Below, piece by piece: positions 39,529-48,529 of a stretch of 64,000 bases of DNA. Made by a program: the position numbers and the translations under genes. The notes under the pieces are model-generated. The model was not told where the DNA came from and made no database searches. It saw only the letters and a list, made by a program, of their open reading frames with translations. The number at the start of each line of letters is the position of its first letter. Positions within the stretch are counted from its first letter, which is position 1. The stretch is taken from the NCBI RefSeq assembly GCF_900070325.1, contig NZ_LN879430.1:1047379-1111378 (forward strand), in the 5' to 3' direction. The stretch is from Herbinix luporum (lineage in GTDB: Bacteria > Bacillota > Clostridia > Lachnospirales > Lachnospiraceae).

Positions 39529-39657
39529 ATGATTGGAATAACTATCAATAATCAACAAGTAAATGTAAGTTTATTGGATTATGGTGGTGACATTTCAATA
39601 AATTACATAAGAAAAAGCATTATTAATTGTATGAAAATTATTGTTTTTTTGATATAA
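39529..39657 (+). CDS. Possible 42-residue small protein
   Basis: An open frame from ATG 39529 to TAA 39657 starting MIGITINNQQVNVSLLDYGG. The upstream GAAGTGAG is only a weak ribosome-binding site, no homologous family is recognised, and its stop overlaps a TATAAT for the next gene. Listed because it fills much of the 260-bp gap, but it may be chance. Confidence 0.2.
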   Translation: MIGITINNQQVNVSLLDYGGDISINYIRKSIINCMKIIVFLI

Positions 39658-39689
39658 TTATAATAAAAATACACAAAGAGGTGGCAGCA

Positions 39690-39965
39690 GTGCTTATTAA
39701 GTCATTAAAAACGACAGTTAATACTAGGGCAAATAAGGATGTTGAAATTATTTATAATCTATTTTTTAAAAATGCACTATATAGCTTAGAATGCATTAAG
39801 ATGAATTGCAATAATAAGGAGCCCAATAATTATTGCCTTGTAGAAAATTTTACGGAAGATGAGACAGAAGCAGAAACTATACTTCATATCCTGGCAAAAG
39901 GAATGGCAGCTCCAATACATATCAAGGATTTAATTGAAGATTTATCAATTAGCCTAACATATTAA
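39690..39965 (+). CDS. Small protein, DUF6514-like
   Basis: A 91-residue soluble protein. The C-terminal part (ETILHILAKGMAAPIHIKDL, then IEDL) resembles small clostridial proteins of the DUF6514 type, where an AKG...P...DVIED pattern recurs. The start was set at GTG 39690 because GAGGTGG lies just upstream; the frame stays open for 21 more codons without a site. It has its own terminator. Function unknown. Confidence 0.5.
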   Translation: MLIKSLKTTVNTRANKDVEIIYNLFFKNALYSLECIKMNCNNKEPNNYCLVENFTEDETEAETILHILAKGMAAPIHIKDLIEDLSISLTY

Positions 39966-39981
39966 TAACAAGTACATAGCT

Positions 39982-40030
39982 AGAGACCGTGAGTTTTCCT
40001 AATATTATGGAATCTCTCGGTCTCTTTTAT
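39982..40030 (+). terminator. Intrinsic terminator after the small DUF6514-like gene
   Basis: AGAGACCG (39982-39989) pairs with CGGTCTCT (40018-40025), followed by TTTATTTAATT. Confidence 0.85.
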
Positions 40031-40116
40031 TTAATTAAAATTGTATATTTAGGGAAGTGTTAGGAAAATATAGATGTATAGGTTTGGTTTAAATCTACTA
40101 AGAAAGAAGGATGAAA

Positions 40117-41568
40117 ATGGATGGGAGAATAAATTCAGAAGTTTTTAAGAAATTGTTTTCAAAAAGCGGCGATGTGCTTATAAGGCCGATTAAAATAAAT
40201 CAAAATAATATAATTGTACATTTATTTTGCGTAGACGGCTTAATAAATCAAGAACTGTTTGATACTGCCGTCTTTAAATCCTTAAAATTTGACCCATATT
40301 TATCACAGTGCAAAACCGAGCGGCAAATGATGGACTACCTTTTAGAAGGCGGAGCCTACCATGTATTTACCAAAGAAGAGACTGATTATAATCTCTTACT
40401 AAAGTATGTACTTAGTGGTATGGTGGCCTTGATCTTTGATAAAGAAGAAAAGGCAATTGTTTATGATATACGAAAATTTGAAAAACGTTCAGTTTCAGAG
40501 CCAACTGAAGAAAATGTTATGAAGGGATCTAAGGATTCCTTTATAGAAGTAATGAGAATGAATACGGCCTTGATTCGAAGACGGATAAGGTCTGAGAAGC
40601 TGGTAGTAGAAACCCTAAGTGTCGGTAAATTGTCAAAAACCGATATGGCCTTAATCTATATAAGTGATATAGCAGATTCTTCAACTGTAAATAAAATACG
40701 TCAAATCATAAACAGTATTGATATAGACAATATTTCGACTCCGGCCTTTATTGAGGAGTTTTTAGTGGAAAATAAACATAGTATTTTTCCACAGATAATG
40801 TATACCCAGAGACCGGATAGGGTATCTGCCAATTTATCAGACGGAAGAGTGGTGTTAGTGGTTGACGGAATTCCCTTTGCATATATTCTTCCTTGCCAAC
40901 TTCCAATGCTTATGCAGTCCCCTGATGATTATGCCAATCATTTTTTAATAGGCTCCTCCCTGCGGATAATTAGGTACTTATCAATGATAATTACTTTATT
41001 TTTACCGGCATTTTATATTGCCGCCACCACCTATCAAAGTCAGATGCTACCGGTACAATTAGCCCTATCAACTCAAGCAGCAAAGCAAAATGTACCATTT
41101 TCCTCCGCTTCAGAGGTTTTGGGACTTTTAATTTCCTTTGAAATTTTAATAGAAGCCGGACTTAGGTTGCCAAAAGCGGTAGGAACCGCCATGTCAATTC
41201 TTGGGGGTATTGTAGTAGGCCAATCAGCCGTTGCTGCCAATTTGGTGTCTCCTGCAGTAGTAGTTATTGTATCTTTGGCAGGAATATCAGGATTTATTAT
41301 GCCAAACCAAGATTTAAGCAGTGGAATTAGACTTACTAGATTTATACTGGCAATTTTAGCAGCCGTAGGAGGCTTTTTTGGACTGGTTGTGGGATTAATA
41401 GTATTAATAACTCATTTGTGTAGTTTGGATAACTACGGAACAGCTTATATATGGCCTTTTGTGGACGTAGAGGAAAGGAATATAAGGGATACTCTATTTC
41501 GGTTTCCTATAAAATATTTTAAGAAAGGTCCTTTAAAACAAAATGATGGGAAGGCTGAGATTGAATGA
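40117..41568 (+). CDS. Spore germination protein, GerA family (A subunit)
   Basis: A 483-residue A subunit of a germinant receptor in the spore inner membrane. The soluble N-terminal part (about 1-280) contains RRRIRSEKLVVETLSVG and IFPQIMYTQRPDRVSANLSD; the C-terminal part has about four to five helices, including LPAFYIAATTYQSQMLP and GTAMSILGGIVVGQSAVAA, all typical. The ATG at 40117 has AAGAAGG six bases upstream; an ATG two codons earlier abuts that site. It overlaps the C-subunit gene by four bases. The germinant is unknown. Confidence 0.93.
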   Translation: MDGRINSEVFKKLFSKSGDVLIRPIKINQNNIIVHLFCVDGLINQELFDTAVFKSLKFDPYLSQCKTERQMMDYLLEGGAYHVFTKEETDYNLLLKYVLSGMVALIFDKEEKAIVYDIRKFEKRSVSEPTEENVMKGSKDSFIEVMRMNTALIRRRIRSEKLVVETLSVGKLSKTDMALIYISDIADSSTVNKIRQIINSIDIDNISTPAFIEEFLVENKHSIFPQIMYTQRPDRVSANLSDGRVVLVVDGIPFAYILPCQLPMLMQSPDDYANHFLIGSSLRIIRYLSMIITLFLPAFYIAATTYQSQMLPVQLALSTQAAKQNVPFSSASEVLGLLISFEILIEAGLRLPKAVGTAMSILGGIVVGQSAVAANLVSPAVVVIVSLAGISGFIMPNQDLSSGIRLTRFILAILAAVGGFFGLVVGLIVLITHLCSLDNYGTAYIWPFVDVEERNIRDTLFRFPIKYFKKGPLKQNDGKAEIE

Positions 41569-42674
41569 AGAAAATAGTTATACTGGTAATGTCTGTTTTA
41601 TTTTGGGGATTATGGGGTTGTAGCCATGATATGAACCGTAGAGAAATTGATGAGATTAATTTTATACATGTATTAGGTATAGATTATTCTATGGGAGAAT
41701 ATGTTTTGACAGCCATTTATAGCTCAAATCAGGGGGCAGATGCAGAAAGCGGCCAGGCAGGCAAAGAAGAAATATCTCAAGGAAGAGGCCAAACTCCTTA
41801 TGAGGCCCTTCAATCTTTAAAATTAAAGAATAAAAAATCAGTTTCCATAGCTAATACCGGATATTTTTTAATCGGAGATAAGGCTGCATATAACGGTATA
41901 GATGTCTGCTTAGATTTTTTATCTAGGGATGAAACTGTTAAAATGGAATCTTTAATATTTATTATTAAGGATGATAATGCTGAGGATTTTATCAAGGATA
42001 GTATAGAAAATGGACAAACTGTTCATGAGGATTTAGAAGCAGTAAAACAAAAACAAGAAGAGTTAATTACTAGAAATGATAATACTTTAGTTAATATACT
42101 TAATGAAATGGAAGTAAAGACGGCCAGTGTATTAATTCCTTATCTTATAACAGAAGAAAATGCCTTTCTTCTTAAAGGCTATGCAGTAATTGATCAGCTT
42201 AAACTGGCTGATTATTTGGATATGGAAACTTCATCGGCTATAAATTTTATTAAAGATATAATTCGGGCCTTTCCAATTTATATTGAAAATAAGGTGGGAT
42301 TATCCATATCCTATTCCAAATGTAAGTTGAAGTCCACAATTAAGAATAATCAGATAAAGGTATTAATACATCTGGAATTTGAAACTATGGTAAAGGAAGT
42401 TAATACTAATCAGATGATTTTTTCCGGTGAATCTTTAAGGGAGCTTACTGATAAACAAAATGAGTATATTATAGAACTTTTAAAAAAGGCAACTAATTAT
42501 TCAATTCAACATGGCCGGGATATACTGCAGATTGGTCGGCTTTTGGAAAATCAACAGAATAAAAGGTGGAAAAGCTTAAAAGAAAATTGGAATGAAAGAA
42601 TCTCGGAAGTTCAATATGATTTTGAGATTAAATCAAAGATAACAAAATCCTTTATTATGGGTAATGAAAGTTAG
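41565..42674 (+). CDS. Ger(x)C family spore germination lipoprotein (C subunit)
   Basis: A 369-residue lipoprotein. The signal peptide ends in GLWGC, with Cys19 as lipid anchor. The mature start NRREIDEINFIHVLGIDYS is the GerC hallmark, and the C-terminal domain fits the three-domain GerC fold. It stabilises the receptor on the spore inner membrane. Coupled to the A gene by ATGA overlap; about 20 bp before the next small gene. Confidence 0.93.
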   Translation: MKKIVILVMSVLFWGLWGCSHDMNRREIDEINFIHVLGIDYSMGEYVLTAIYSSNQGADAESGQAGKEEISQGRGQTPYEALQSLKLKNKKSVSIANTGYFLIGDKAAYNGIDVCLDFLSRDETVKMESLIFIIKDDNAEDFIKDSIENGQTVHEDLEAVKQKQEELITRNDNTLVNILNEMEVKTASVLIPYLITEENAFLLKGYAVIDQLKLADYLDMETSSAINFIKDIIRAFPIYIENKVGLSISYSKCKLKSTIKNNQIKVLIHLEFETMVKEVNTNQMIFSGESLRELTDKQNEYIIELLKKATNYSIQHGRDILQIGRLLENQQNKRWKSLKENWNERISEVQYDFEIKSKITKSFIMGNES

Positions 42675-42693
42675 ATTGTGGAGGGAGGAAAAA

Positions 42694-42882
42694 ATGATTT
42701 ATGTCTTTGGATCTTTACTGATTATATCTTTTATGAAACATAAGGATATATTGCTTAATAAGAAAAGAAATCTTGTTTTGTTTTTGATTTTATCAGTATG
42801 TGGGATAGCCTTGGGGGTTGTCCGTATGATTTATCCATATGTTCCAAGTATAGCATATATTTTGGAAAAATATTTGAAATGA
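42694..42882 (+). CDS. Small two-helix membrane protein of the germination operon
   Basis: A 62-residue protein with two predicted membrane helices (about 2-14 and 26-48) and a basic loop between (KHKDILLNKKRN). The ATG at 42694 follows GAGGGAGGA. It lies between the C and B subunit genes. In Bacillus species, small two-helix D-subunit proteins encoded in some ger operons modulate receptor activity; this gene fits by size, topology and place, though no sequence match was established. Confidence 0.65.
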   Translation: MIYVFGSLLIISFMKHKDILLNKKRNLVLFLILSVCGIALGVVRMIYPYVPSIAYILEKYLK

Positions 42883-42891
42883 GGTAACTAT

Positions 42892-43992
42892 ATGAATAAG
42901 CTAATAACTATGCGACAGGTAGTTTTTATGTATCTTTTTATATCTTTATCACCGGTATTAAGACAAGTTCCTACAGCTTTAGCTAAGCAAGCGGGCAGAA
43001 GTGGGTATTTAAGTCCATTTTGGTCTTTAATGGTTATAGTTCCATTATCGGCCATAATCTTATTACTGATTAGATCCTATCCGGGGCTAAATCTTTATGA
43101 AATTATGGTTTATATGGGGGGTAAGATTTTTGCTAAAACCTTTATTTTCCTATATATAATTTGGATAATCTTATTCTTATCAGCTAAGATTAATGCTTAT
43201 TCCTTAACATTACAATTTACCTTAATGCCTAAAACAAGATCCGATTTTTTTATGCTGGTAATCTTACTACTAGTTTATTATGCCCTTCTTAGGGGTAGCA
43301 AAACAATATTTCGTTTTTCAGAATTAGCCCTGGGACCGATTTTTCTTCTAATAGCTATATTTTTATTATGTGCCCTAAGTAGATTAAGGACCGATTATTT
43401 ACTTCCCGTATCAACTATTAACTTACCTTCCACAATCAAAGCATCAAAAGATATATTAGCTGTGGGTGGTAATTTAATTCTTATATTGTTTTTTTCAGAT
43501 AAAATAGGAATATCTCTTACAAAAAAACAGATAAGGAAATTTTGGCTTGGTTCAATCGTATTTGTTATTTTTACCTTTGTAATTACTATTTTTACCTTTG
43601 GTATTACCGGAGCAAATCTAACTAAAAACCTGCCCTTTCCTTTTTATATAACAGTTAAGAGCATTTCATTTTTTAATATATTTGAACGATTTGAAGTAAT
43701 AGTTACTATTATGTGTGTCTTATCCGATTTTATAACCATATGTATTATGTTTTTAATCTTGTTACGGTTAATAGATTGGCTCTTTGACATTGAGGAAAGG
43801 GGATTTTTGTTCCTGCCCCTAGGAATAATTATATATTACTTAACCTATTATATAAGCACCACTCAATTTGAATATAATTTCATATATGAGAATTTAATTG
43901 TTAATGTAAATTTGGTATTTCAATATATAATACCTATGATACTTGGATTATTATCTTTGCTAAAACATAAAAATGTTAAAAAACAGTTCTAA
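42892..43992 (+). CDS. Spore germination permease (GerB family, B subunit)
   Basis: A 366-residue membrane protein with about ten helices of the APC-type GerAB/spore permease family. The opening ITMRQVVFMYLFISLSPVLR and the YPGLNLYEIMVYMGGK loop are typical. In studied receptors this subunit binds the germinant. The ATG follows GAGGT. Order in the operon is A, C, small protein, B. It converges with the M23 peptidase gene, three bases apart. Confidence 0.92.
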   Translation: MNKLITMRQVVFMYLFISLSPVLRQVPTALAKQAGRSGYLSPFWSLMVIVPLSAIILLLIRSYPGLNLYEIMVYMGGKIFAKTFIFLYIIWIILFLSAKINAYSLTLQFTLMPKTRSDFFMLVILLLVYYALLRGSKTIFRFSELALGPIFLLIAIFLLCALSRLRTDYLLPVSTINLPSTIKASKDILAVGGNLILILFFSDKIGISLTKKQIRKFWLGSIVFVIFTFVITIFTFGITGANLTKNLPFPFYITVKSISFFNIFERFEVIVTIMCVLSDFITICIMFLILLRLIDWLFDIEERGFLFLPLGIIIYYLTYYISTTQFEYNFIYENLIVNVNLVFQYIIPMILGLLSLLKHKNVKKQF

Positions 43993-43995
43993 GGT

Positions 43996-45102
43996 CTACT
44001 CATAAATATGGATATTAATATCTTCATCATCGTATTTATATATTTGATGCTTGATATAATCCTGGGCTACAGGATCAATAAATTGATATACCCTGTGATA
44101 TTCCTTGGTTTCAGGGTCTTTGACTGTTTCTGATCTGTTTTTATATAAAAACTGAACTAAATCATAACAGTCAATCCAGATTTCATTGACACTATCTTTT
44201 TGAGATTCATCAAAGATTAATTGTAAGCCAAAATGCAGGTGAGGAGTTCGTATATTATTAGCATTTTCTTTTCTGCTGTAACCGGTTCTGCCAAGATAGC
44301 CTATAACATCCCCGGCTTGAACCACACTTCCTATCTCTAAGGATTTATTGTAGGGATAATTTTGCCTAAGATGGGCATAGTAGTAGTATCTTTTTTTATC
44401 AAAACTGCGGATGCCAATTCTCCATCCACCATATTGATTCCATCCCAAGGCTTCCACATAGCCGGATTCTACCGCAATAATAGGGGTACCTACTTGACCC
44501 ATCATATCATGGCCTAAGTGCTTTCTTTTAAAACCGTAGCTTCTTGATACACCGAAATCATCAAAATGGCTATAAGGATAATATTTTGCTATGGGAAGAA
44601 AAGCTTTTAGGCCATATTTTTTTTCCCACCTTTTACCCCCGGGGGCGGTCTCATCTGCTACTTCAATTTCATATTCTCCCACCATACCACCAAGAACAGC
44701 ACTATAGGCCTCAAGATAATAATCATAATACTTCATATTTTCTGTTAAGGATTCCATGGTTTCTTCTTTATTAATCAGCTTATTTGCCAGATCATTCATA
44801 TGTTTTTCCTTATATTTTGAAAAATCTCCCCCATACTTTGCCCCTAAGTAGGCAAGTAATTCAATCCAATTAAGATGGACCTGGCTATCATAGGTTTCCA
44901 CATCATAGCGGTATGCCCGGTCCATGGCTTTATGGCTGACATCAAAACTAACCCACTTAATAAATTTTTTTTCGGTATCATACATTGAAGCATACATAGC
45001 TTGGTCATATTCAATACCCTGTTTAATTAAAACAGAAGATAAGATAAGTATTAGAATCAGTTCACATATAATAATATGCTTAGCTTTATATTTTACAAAC
45101 AT
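43996..45102 (-). CDS. Membrane-anchored M23 family metallopeptidase
   Basis: A 368-residue protein with an N-terminal membrane anchor (about 9-27) and a LytM/M23 domain. The zinc ligands are complete: His195 and Asp199 in HLGHD, and His290 in HLH (288-290); the catalytic His244 is in YYAHL. It should cut peptidoglycan cross-links outside the membrane. The middle part (about 50-150) is unassigned. Its place beside the ger operon suggests a sporulation or germination role, as for SpoIIQ-like proteins, but this is inference. The start follows GAGGAAG. Confidence 0.85.
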   Translation of the reverse strand: MFVKYKAKHIIICELILILILSSVLIKQGIEYDQAMYASMYDTEKKFIKWVSFDVSHKAMDRAYRYDVETYDSQVHLNWIELLAYLGAKYGGDFSKYKEKHMNDLANKLINKEETMESLTENMKYYDYYLEAYSAVLGGMVGEYEIEVADETAPGGKRWEKKYGLKAFLPIAKYYPYSHFDDFGVSRSYGFKRKHLGHDMMGQVGTPIIAVESGYVEALGWNQYGGWRIGIRSFDKKRYYYYAHLRQNYPYNKSLEIGSVVQAGDVIGYLGRTGYSRKENANNIRTPHLHFGLQLIFDESQKDSVNEIWIDCYDLVQFLYKNRSETVKDPETKEYHRVYQFIDPVAQDYIKHQIYKYDDEDINIHIYE

Positions 45103-45163
45103 AAAGACTTCCTCAACATAGACCTCGTAATATCTTATGAGATTTTTCTCTTATTCATTCCCT

Positions 45164-45874
45164 TTATTCAAAGATGTCAGTTTTTAATTTTTTATGATAT
45201 TTTAAATATATATTAATATCATTTTTATTAATATCATAACTGGCAAGCATTACCTCATTTATATCAGATACTCCTTTTTCTTGAAGCTTTTTAATAAGCC
45301 ATTTTTCATTTTTACCTGTATGTTGTAAATTTCTATACATTATACGACCGTCAATTATTATATTGGCCATGGGTTCCGGTTGAATAGGATTCATATTCAT
45401 ATCAGCAGGGCAGAGAGGACGCTGTGTAGACATGGGGAGTATACTAATTTTTCCGTTGCTTTCCAAATAAATAGTGTGAACCTCCTCTAAATCATAATAA
45501 CCTTGAATTCTACATTCCGATAATAATTCACCTATATCCATTTTGGCAGAAAGTAAATTTTTTTCATAAATTTGCCCATCCTGATATAGTATAAGAGCCT
45601 GTCCTTGAATAAATCTTCGTAGTTTTATGGATTTACAAGTTAGAAAGTTAATAGTTACTGTAAAAATTGCAAGAAAAATCATGGAAAGTAAGGGTTCTAA
45701 TAAGGAGTCAGTTGACATGGCAGCCATCTCTCCGGCAATTGAACCTACTGCTATACTACTTATATAGTCAAACATACTTAATTGTGACATCTCCCTGTTA
45801 CCCATAATTTTTGTAAGGAAAAATAAGGCCATAAGAGAAAGAGAAGATGAAATTAGTATTTCCGTTATCTTCAT
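45164..45874 (-). CDS. DUF421 membrane protein (YetF/YdfS-like)
   Basis: A 236-residue protein with three N-terminal helices (the second region includes LSMFDYISSIAVGSIAGEMA) and a cytoplasmic DUF421 domain with LVLYQDG-like and ELLSECRIQGYYDLEEVHT segments. In Bacillus, DUF421 proteins of this type occur in the spore inner membrane and affect spore resistance, which fits the neighbouring germination genes. The ATG follows AGGAGGA. Confidence 0.85.
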   Translation of the reverse strand: MKITEILISSSLSLMALFFLTKIMGNREMSQLSMFDYISSIAVGSIAGEMAAMSTDSLLEPLLSMIFLAIFTVTINFLTCKSIKLRRFIQGQALILYQDGQIYEKNLLSAKMDIGELLSECRIQGYYDLEEVHTIYLESNGKISILPMSTQRPLCPADMNMNPIQPEPMANIIIDGRIMYRNLQHTGKNEKWLIKKLQEKGVSDINEVMLASYDINKNDINIYLKYHKKLKTDIFE

Positions 45875-45964
45875 AATTTTTCCTCCTATATTAACACATT
45901 CTTGCTAATCTTATGGTTTACAAATCAAATAAAATTATTTATATAAAATATAATTAACCCCATG

Positions 45965-45983
45965 GCTATTTTTAATAAATAGC
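45965..45983. repeat. Short perfect inverted repeat before the ferredoxin gene
   Basis: GCTATTT-TTAAT-AAATAGC in the 205-bp divergent gap between the DUF421 gene and ferredoxin. A TATAAT at 46015-46020 downstream may belong to the ferredoxin promoter; no good -35 box was found. Confidence 0.45.
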
Positions 45984-46079
45984 AAGATATATGAGAAAAT
46001 TTGGTTCAAGCAAGTATAATAAAATATTTTATAAGCATAATATGTTTGAAATGATTCTAAAATAGAAAGGAGCCTGCTT

Positions 46080-46271
46080 ATGAAAGCATATGTAGATCAG
46101 GAGGGCTGCATAAGTTGCGGCTTGTGTATAGACGTCTGTCCTGAAGTATTTAGCTATAATGACGACGGGGTATCTCAGGCCATTGAAGATGATATTCCCA
46201 AAGACTGTCTAGAGCGAGCAGAGGAAGCTAGGGATGGCTGCCCTGTTAGTGTAATAGATTTAAAAGAATAA
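46080..46271 (+). CDS. Ferredoxin with a single [4Fe-4S] cluster
   Basis: A 63-residue electron carrier. Cys10, Cys13 and Cys16 plus Cys54 (GCPVSVI) hold one cluster; Cys20 and Cys43 match the positions of the disulfide in Thermotoga maritima ferredoxin. It is acidic, as expected for a partner of oxidoreductases such as PFOR. The ATG follows AAAGGAG. Its operon ends at the terminator just downstream. Confidence 0.93.
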   Translation: MKAYVDQEGCISCGLCIDVCPEVFSYNDDGVSQAIEDDIPKDCLERAEEARDGCPVSVIDLKE

Positions 46272-46301
46272 CTTCTTTTATATAGGCAAAATATAAGCAA
46301 A

Positions 46302-46350
46302 AAACCTCTGTTAAAACATATTTTCATGATTTACAGAGGTTTCTTCTTTT
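46302..46350. terminator. Bidirectional intrinsic terminator
   Basis: AAACCTCTGT (46302-46311) pairs with ACAGAGGTTT (46333-46342), with CTTCTTTT after and an A-run before, between ferredoxin and the convergent phosphoesterase gene. Confidence 0.85.
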
Positions 46351-46386
46351 ATATATATTGATAATTTTAAGAACTTTGTTACTAAT

Positions 46387-47298
46387 TTATCCTGCAGCTT
46401 CTGTCACCTTTTGAATATAGTCAGTTATTTTAATGGGACCTTCTAATATTTCTCTTCCCACATATAGGGTACGGTCCGGTTTAATCATTATGGACCACCT
46501 AATTAAAGCTATGGCGCCATTAATTATTTCAATTCCTGTAATACATCTTGGATGAACACAGCTGCCGTCATTAAAATACGGAATATCTCCCGGTTTTGGA
46601 AAAACCGGTCTGTGAGTGTGGCCGGTTATGATGGCCTGATTATTCTTTAAGGACCAATCGGCAATTCTTTTTTCTACCTTGCTTTTTCGTACACTGTTTT
46701 TTGAAGCACTGGTGGGGTCCCTAATGCCAATTAATTCTAAAGGCCTCCAAATATACCGAACCAAAAATCTTGATAATCTCCAGAAGTTATCATTTATCAA
46801 ATCTCCCTGATGACCATGGGTAAGGAAAATCTGATATGGGGCATCCTTATATTCTAATATTAGGCCTTCTGTTATTTTAATCCCTGGAAAAAGAGGCATG
46901 GTAGAATTTCTACTGTCACAAAAGAAGGAATTACATTTTGTTTTTGAGTATTTAGGATTTTTTTTAACTATATCATGATTCCCATATATCATATAGAATC
47001 TTCCTGCCTTATAAAATTGAGACATAATCCAAAACACATCACTATAGGTACTTATTATGTCATCAATTTTGCGATTTTCCCACAGTTCATCCCCGTCACC
47101 TAATTCTATATAAGTAAATCCCCTTTCATAATAGTATTGTAATGCTGCAATAAAAAGATTTTGGTTATTGTAGAAATTATCTGACCATCCCCCGTCTCCT
47201 CTATGACAATCACTCATAATAATAAATCTAGAATAATCATCGAAGTATATCTTAGGAGAAGAGGATAGAACTTGTGTTAATCGCTTAGAGACACCCAT
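46387..47298 (-). CDS. Calcineurin-like metallophosphoesterase
   Basis: A 303-residue metal-dependent phosphatase. All motifs are seen in order: MSDCHRGDGG (Asp, His), ELGDGDELWE, YGNHDIVKK, LTHGHQGDL and ITGHTHRPVFP. There is no signal peptide. The substrate is unknown; relatives act on nucleotides, phospholipids or phosphoproteins. The start follows GAGGAGGA and lies four bases after the stop of the DUF4474 gene, so the two form an operon. Confidence 0.88.
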   Translation of the reverse strand: MGVSKRLTQVLSSSPKIYFDDYSRFIIMSDCHRGDGGWSDNFYNNQNLFIAALQYYYERGFTYIELGDGDELWENRKIDDIISTYSDVFWIMSQFYKAGRFYMIYGNHDIVKKNPKYSKTKCNSFFCDSRNSTMPLFPGIKITEGLILEYKDAPYQIFLTHGHQGDLINDNFWRLSRFLVRYIWRPLELIGIRDPTSASKNSVRKSKVEKRIADWSLKNNQAIITGHTHRPVFPKPGDIPYFNDGSCVHPRCITGIEIINGAIALIRWSIMIKPDRTLYVGREILEGPIKITDYIQKVTEAAG

Positions 47299-47302
47299 AG
47301 CA

Positions 47303-48331
47303 TCATTCCTCCTCTTCTAAATCCTGAATTTTAAGAAAACCTTTAATTTTATTGAAGGATTCAAATACTTGATGAGGTTTACCCATGTTTATAATATGAT
47401 TGTACATATGAGGTGCCTGCTGCTTAATGTGGGCAATTTTATCAAGGGTATTGACATAGGAGGAAGTAAGATAGTGGTAGGCTTCACAAAAAGAACGATT
47501 ATTACTCTGCATAAGATTTACGGTTAAGGGATTCTTAGTAAAGGGCTGCTGGGTATGGGGTTTGTCAAAATGTATAAATACCCGTCTACCCTTTAACATA
47601 AATTCATCTTCTCCGTAACCTGTTTCTTTAAGTCCCCTTACAAAGGCCTCGGCCATTTGTCGATTATGCATATCTAAAACAATATCCATAGTAAGTTCTG
47701 AGGGTTGGGAGAATTCACCCAGTTTAAAACCGGTTAGCCACCAATGATATCCACTTCTGCTTAGTAAAACATTTCCGTTTTTTTTAAGGGTAAAAGACAT
47801 ATTGATTCTGTCTTCATCCTTTACACTATAATAAAAGGTACCGTTAAATATACCGGGAATATTAATGTCCGGGGCGGTGGTATAGTATATGCCGACTTCC
47901 CCCCCTGTTGTCATGCCGTATTGACCCTTCCAAAATTCAAGAAGCCACTTCTTTCCATTATATCTAAAATGAATTGGTTCACAGTCAATTATCATGCTTA
48001 AGGTAGCACTGGCCTCATCATAAAGTCTGCAATATCCGAATTTTCTTTGCCAGCATTCATTTAGGGAATAGAATATGTCCTGTGAAGGATCATAGGCAAA
48101 GCCAAAGAGTTTCAAATCCTTATTTAATTCTTCCAATTGCTCTTGGTCGCTTCCGATTACATCTGTAATCGGGCGGACCACTATATTTTCATCGGCCTTC
48201 TTCTTTTTATTTCTACGGAACCTTTTAAACAATGAAACTATAAGGATAAGAATTAAAATAAGTGAAATTATAAGAATTTTATTTTGAATATATAAATTCC
48301 ACAGGAATAAAAAAATGCCATTATCACCCAT
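47303..48331 (-). CDS. DUF4474 membrane-anchored protein
   Basis: A 342-residue protein with one N-terminal helix (about 17-35) and a basic stop-transfer (RFRRNKKKK), then a DUF4474 domain: GFAYDPSQDIFYSLNECWQ, MIIDCEPIHFRYNGKKWLLE and FWKGQYGMTTGGEVGIYYTT. Function unknown; the family is frequent in Lachnospiraceae. It is paired with a phosphoesterase gene immediately downstream. The start follows AAAGGAG. Confidence 0.85.
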   Translation of the reverse strand: MGDNGIFLFLWNLYIQNKILIISLILILILIVSLFKRFRRNKKKKADENIVVRPITDVIGSDQEQLEELNKDLKLFGFAYDPSQDIFYSLNECWQRKFGYCRLYDEASATLSMIIDCEPIHFRYNGKKWLLEFWKGQYGMTTGGEVGIYYTTAPDINIPGIFNGTFYYSVKDEDRINMSFTLKKNGNVLLSRSGYHWWLTGFKLGEFSQPSELTMDIVLDMHNRQMAEAFVRGLKETGYGEDEFMLKGRRVFIHFDKPHTQQPFTKNPLTVNLMQSNNRSFCEAYHYLTSSYVNTLDKIAHIKQQAPHMYNHIINMGKPHQVFESFNKIKGFLKIQDLEEEE

Positions 48332-48446
48332 AATATAACTCCTTTCTTTAGGCTATATATCATCATATTCCGATGATATTGAACTTGTTAAATGAAAGGT
48401 AAAAATAATAGAAATCTGGTATATTTTGATGAAGAAAAATAAAATC

Positions 48447-48502
48447 ATATAAAATAAAAAATAGGGGCTGTTTCAAAATCCAAGTTTTGAAACAACCCCT
48501 AT
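48447..48502 (-). terminator. Intrinsic terminator of apbE
   Basis: An 18-base stem with one mismatch (48460-48477 against 48485-48502), followed on the minus strand by TTTTTTATTTTA. It lies 28 bp after the apbE stop. Confidence 0.9.
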
Positions 48503-48529
48503 AATAGTGTCTTGTTTTTACTTTCAGTT

